Made by a program: the position numbers and the translations under genes. Under the pieces are notes generated by a model. It did not search any database. It saw only the letters and a list, made by a program, of their open reading frames with translations, and was not told where the DNA came from. A stretch of DNA of 7,958 nucleotides. Source: Actinomycetes bacterium. GTDB taxonomy: Bacteria > Actinomycetota > Actinomycetes > Actinomycetales > Microbacteriaceae. Positions 5,721 to 7,958 of the stretch are shown piece by piece; position 1 is the first letter of the stretch; each line of letters begins with the position of its first letter. The DNA lies in assembly GCA_021793715.1 (NCBI GenBank), contig JAJYSF010000032.1, positions 1 to 7,958 on the forward strand, in the 5' to 3' direction.

Positions 5721-6584
5721 TCAGATCATGGGCGGCCCCTGTCGCGCGCGTTCGAGCAGCCACTCGGGTGTGACCGTCGCTGGATCCCACCATGAGTCCA
5801 TCCACCAGGTCGCGCCCGCATCTGCCGCCGCACGCGCCTGCTCCGCGGCGACCGCGCGGTCGGCGTCGAGGCGCCCCTGGAAGACGATCTCGAACGGTTC
5901 GTCCGTCGCCGCGCGATGCGCCTCGACCCACGCGACGAGGGCGGCGATGTCGTCGGTGCTCGCTTCCGCGTCCTCCGGCGAATCGCCCCGCACCTGCGGC
6001 ACCATGCCGTCCCACCGCAACGCGCGGTCGAGGCTGCGTCGCGGCGGACGCGACGCGTCCCAGACTGCGACCGGCCAGACCGGGATCCTCCCCGCCACCG
6101 GCGCGAGAGGAAACTGGAAGTCGCCCGTCGTGACTTGCCTGCCCTCGAAGTCGAACAGCTCGGTCGACCACGATCGCTCGAGCCACTCGAGCGTGTCGTC
6201 GAGGGTCTCTGCGCGCTCGCGCAGCGTGGTGGGCTGACCCGCGACGGAGGTGAACGCCCGGTCGATCGGCACGCCCACGCCGACCGGGAGCACGAGACGC
6301 CCACCCGACAGGTGGTCGACTGTCAGTGCCTGCTGCGCGAGCTCCCACGGTCGGCGCCGCGGAACCGCGAACACCATCGCGCCCAGCGTGATCCGCTCGG
6401 TGACGGCCGCGGCCGCGCCGAGCAGCGCGAACGGATCCCACGTCGCGCCCGCGTCGAACTCGCCCGCGTCGAGACTGACGCCGTCCCAGGTGAAGAACCC
6501 GTCCCACCCGTTCGCCTCGCACTCGCGTGCGAGCCGCACCTGCTGGGCCGGGCTGCCGTAGCTTCCGATGAATCCGAATTTCAT
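5721..6584 (-). CDS. LLM-class flavin-dependent oxidoreductase (luciferase-like family)
   Basis: This 287-residue protein of the bacterial luciferase-like superfamily is a single-domain TIM barrel that uses FMN or F420. The visible signature is the N-terminal MKFGFIGSYGSP with an amphipathic helix, then WDGFFTWD, ITLGAMVF (strand before the family's usual non-prolyl cis bond), SGGRLVLPVGVG and the helix after it. The start is placed at 6584 because MKFGF is the conserved family beginning. An upstream ATG at 6614 would add ten residues (MSEVRRSVCH) with no family look, although neither start has a strong ribosome binding site. It lies 75 bp downstream of hemL on the same strand and converges on the alkyltransferase-like gene. 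Cofactor and substrate are not readable. The FGD-like sugar-phosphate residues are absent, so it is a different subfamily. F420 use is possible given the neighbourhood but unproven. Confidence 0.85.
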   Translation of the reverse strand: MKFGFIGSYGSPAQQVRLARECEANGWDGFFTWDGVSLDAGEFDAGATWDPFALLGAAAAVTERITLGAMVFAVPRRRPWELAQQALTVDHLSGGRLVLPVGVGVPIDRAFTSVAGQPTTLRERAETLDDTLEWLERSWSTELFDFEGRQVTTGDFQFPLAPVAGRIPVWPVAVWDASRPPRRSLDRALRWDGMVPQVRGDSPEDAEASTDDIAALVAWVEAHRAATDEPFEIVFQGRLDADRAVAAEQARAAADAGATWWMDSWWDPATVTPEWLLERARQGPPMI

Positions 6585-6659
6585 GTGGCACACGCTACGG
6601 CGGACCTCAGACATTCGAAACGGGTCGATCTCCGTTCCCGCGGCCCTCCCCGCCCCGCG

Positions 6660-7958
6660 TCAGGCGCGGGCGGCCGCGCGCGCAGCGGCGGGCAGCGCCT
6701 CGACGATGCGCCCGAGCGCGTCGTCGTCGTGCGCGGCGGTGACGAACCACGCCTCGAACACACTCGGCGGCAGGTGCACGCCCGCGTCGAGCATCGCGTG
6801 GAAGAACGGCGTGAAGCGGTGCGCGTCCTGCTCCTTCGCCGAGGTGTAGTCGGCCGGCTTGCCGTCGCGGAACACGAGACCGAACAGCGACCCGACCCGC
6901 GGGATCGCGTGCGCGACGCCCTCAGCGGCGAGCGCTGCGGACAGCGCCGTGGTCACCTGGTCAGCCGCGCGGTCGAGATGCGCGTACACCTCGGGCGTCG
7001 CCCGCTCGAGCGTCGCGAGCCCCGCGGCGACCGAGAGCGGGTTTCCCGAGAGGGTTCCCGCCTGGTACACCGGACCGGTCGGCGCGAGCTGCTCCATGAC
7101 GGCGCGCTTGCCGCCGAGCGCCGCGAGCGGCATCCCGCCGCCGACGACCTTGCCGAACGTGATGATGTCCGGCTCGTAGGGGTGGCCGGCCTCGACCTGA
7201 CGCCCCCACTCCCCCGCGGCGTGTACGCGAAAGCCGGTGAGCACCTCGTCGACGATGAGCAGGGATCCGGCATCGTGCGCGATCTCGGCGAGCGCGGCGT
7301 TGAATCCAGCCGGCGGCTCGATGACGCCCATGTTCGCGGGCGCCGCCTCGACGATGATGCCGGCGATGCGCTCGCCGTGGGCGGCGAAGACCTCACGCAC
7401 GGCGTCGAGGTCGCCGTAGGGCACCACCAGGGTCGACGCCGCGAGCGACTCGGGCACGCCCGCGGTGCCGGGCAGTGCGAGCGTCGCGACGCCGGATCCG
7501 GCGGCCGCCAACAGCCCGTCGGAGTGGCCGTGGTAGTTGCCGTCGAACTTCACGAGCAGGTCGCGGCCGGTGACGCCGCGGGCGAGACGGATCGCGGTCA
7601 TGGTCGCCTCGGTCCCCGTCGAGACGAGGCGCACCTCCTCGATGGGGGCGAGGCCGCCCGCCTGCACGCGCTCCGCGATGAGCGAGGCGAGGCGGACCTC
7701 ACCCTCGGTCGGGGCGCCGAACGACAACCCGTTCGCCGCGGCGGTCTGCACGGCCGCGACGACGTCGGGGTGCGCGTGGCCGAGCAGCGCGGGGCCCCAC
7801 GTCGCGACGAGGTCGACGTACTCGCGCCCGACGGCGTCGGTCACGTACGCGCCGCGCGCCGACGCGAGGAAGCGCGGCGTGCCGCCGACGGATCCGTATG
7901 CGCGGACGGGCGAGTTCACGCCCCCGGGGATGACGCGGCGGGCACGGTCGAGATCGGA
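6660..7958 (-). CDS. hemL: HemL: glutamate-1-semialdehyde 2,1-aminomutase, 5' end outside the window
   Basis: This PLP-dependent aminomutase converts glutamate-1-semialdehyde to 5-aminolevulinate, the last step of the C5 route to heme and other tetrapyrroles. The reading frame continues through the right edge (visible start [13 protein letters not shown]), so the GTG at 7919 inside the conserved GGVNSPVRA motif is not the start; probably only a few codons are missing. About 432 residues are visible. Family features are [16 protein letters not shown], the PLP-ring aspartate in [12 protein letters not shown], the Schiff-base lysine in [11 protein letters not shown] (codon at 7149-7151), [17 protein letters not shown] and the C-terminal [17 protein letters not shown]. 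All expected catalytic positions look intact. The gene is upstream of the LLM oxidoreductase on the same strand. No terminator or promoter is clear in the 75-bp gap, so read-through is possible. Confidence 0.95.
   Translation of the reverse strand, partial: SDLDRARRVIPGGVNSPVRAYGSVGGTPRFLASARGAYVTDAVGREYVDLVATWGPALLGHAHPDVVAAVQTAAANGLSFGAPTEGEVRLASLIAERVQAGGLAPIEEVRLVSTGTEATMTAIRLARGVTGRDLLVKFDGNYHGHSDGLLAAAGSGVATLALPGTAGVPESLAASTLVVPYGDLDAVREVFAAHGERIAGIIVEAAPANMGVIEPPAGFNAALAEIAHDAGSLLIVDEVLTGFRVHAAGEWGRQVEAGHPYEPDIITFGKVVGGGMPLAALGGKRAVMEQLAPTGPVYQAGTLSGNPLSVAAGLATLERATPEVYAHLDRAADQVTTALSAALAAEGVAHAIPRVGSLFGLVFRDGKPADYTSAKEQDAHRFTPFFHAMLDAGVHLPPSVFEAWFVTAAHDDDALGRIVEALPAAARAAARA

Noticed and set aside
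5692..6591. 299-codon minus-strand frame overlapping the LLM gene
   Set aside because: It is an out-of-phase shadow of the LLM oxidoreductase, very rich in Arg and Gly with no family motifs.
6585..6614. ATG at 6614 as start of the LLM gene
   Set aside because: The ten extra residues are not family-like and MKFGF at 6584 is the typical beginning; the longer form cannot be fully excluded because neither has a strong ribosome binding site.
7917..7919. GTG as the hemL start
   Set aside because: It lies within the conserved GGVNSPVRA motif, and the preceding in-frame residues RARRVIPGG match the family, so the start is beyond 7958.

Overview
The window is GC-rich DNA (about 70% G+C by eye) of actinobacterial type. 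Coenzyme F420 genes of the mycobacterial kind (a fused fbiC, an FGD1-like glucose-6-phosphate dehydrogenase and cofC/fbiD), dense ATGA gene overlaps and strong C/G third-position bias all point to a high-GC actinomycete. A Microbacteriaceae-like host is my guess, not something the sequence proves.

Layout. Five plus-strand genes run from 1 to 5616: fbiC (5' end cut off by the window), a Baeyer-Villiger-type flavin monooxygenase, fgd, cofC/fbiD and an alkyltransferase-like gene. The first two junctions are 4-bp ATGA overlaps, and the next two gaps are 32 and 22 bp, so this looks like one operon. A 104-bp convergent gap with a weak GC hairpin separates it from two minus-strand genes: an LLM-class (luciferase-like) flavin oxidoreductase (5721-6584) and hemL (6660 to beyond 7958), whose first codons lie past the right edge. 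No intergenic stretch exceeds 300 bases. I see no tRNA, rRNA, CRISPR or transposase.

How the genes fit. FbiC makes the deazaflavin FO, CofC/FbiD makes the activated phospho-lactate or phosphoenolpyruvate donor, and FGD reduces finished F420 with glucose-6-phosphate. The monooxygenase between fbiC and fgd is an unexpected fourth member. fbiA and fbiB are not in view. HemL belongs to tetrapyrrole synthesis and is probably unrelated.

What is odd. (1) The CofH half of FbiC has lost the radical-SAM cysteine loop, and other conserved CofH motifs are altered, while the CofG half looks normal as far as it is visible. (2) Two long imperfect palindromes of about 110-120 bp sit in frame inside adjacent genes, one in the FbiC interdomain linker and one in a surface-loop region of the monooxygenase. 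(3) The alkyltransferase gene has PAHRV in place of the catalytic PCHRV. (4) The hexamer GGATCC occurs 27 times in under 8 kb, about ten times the composition-based expectation.
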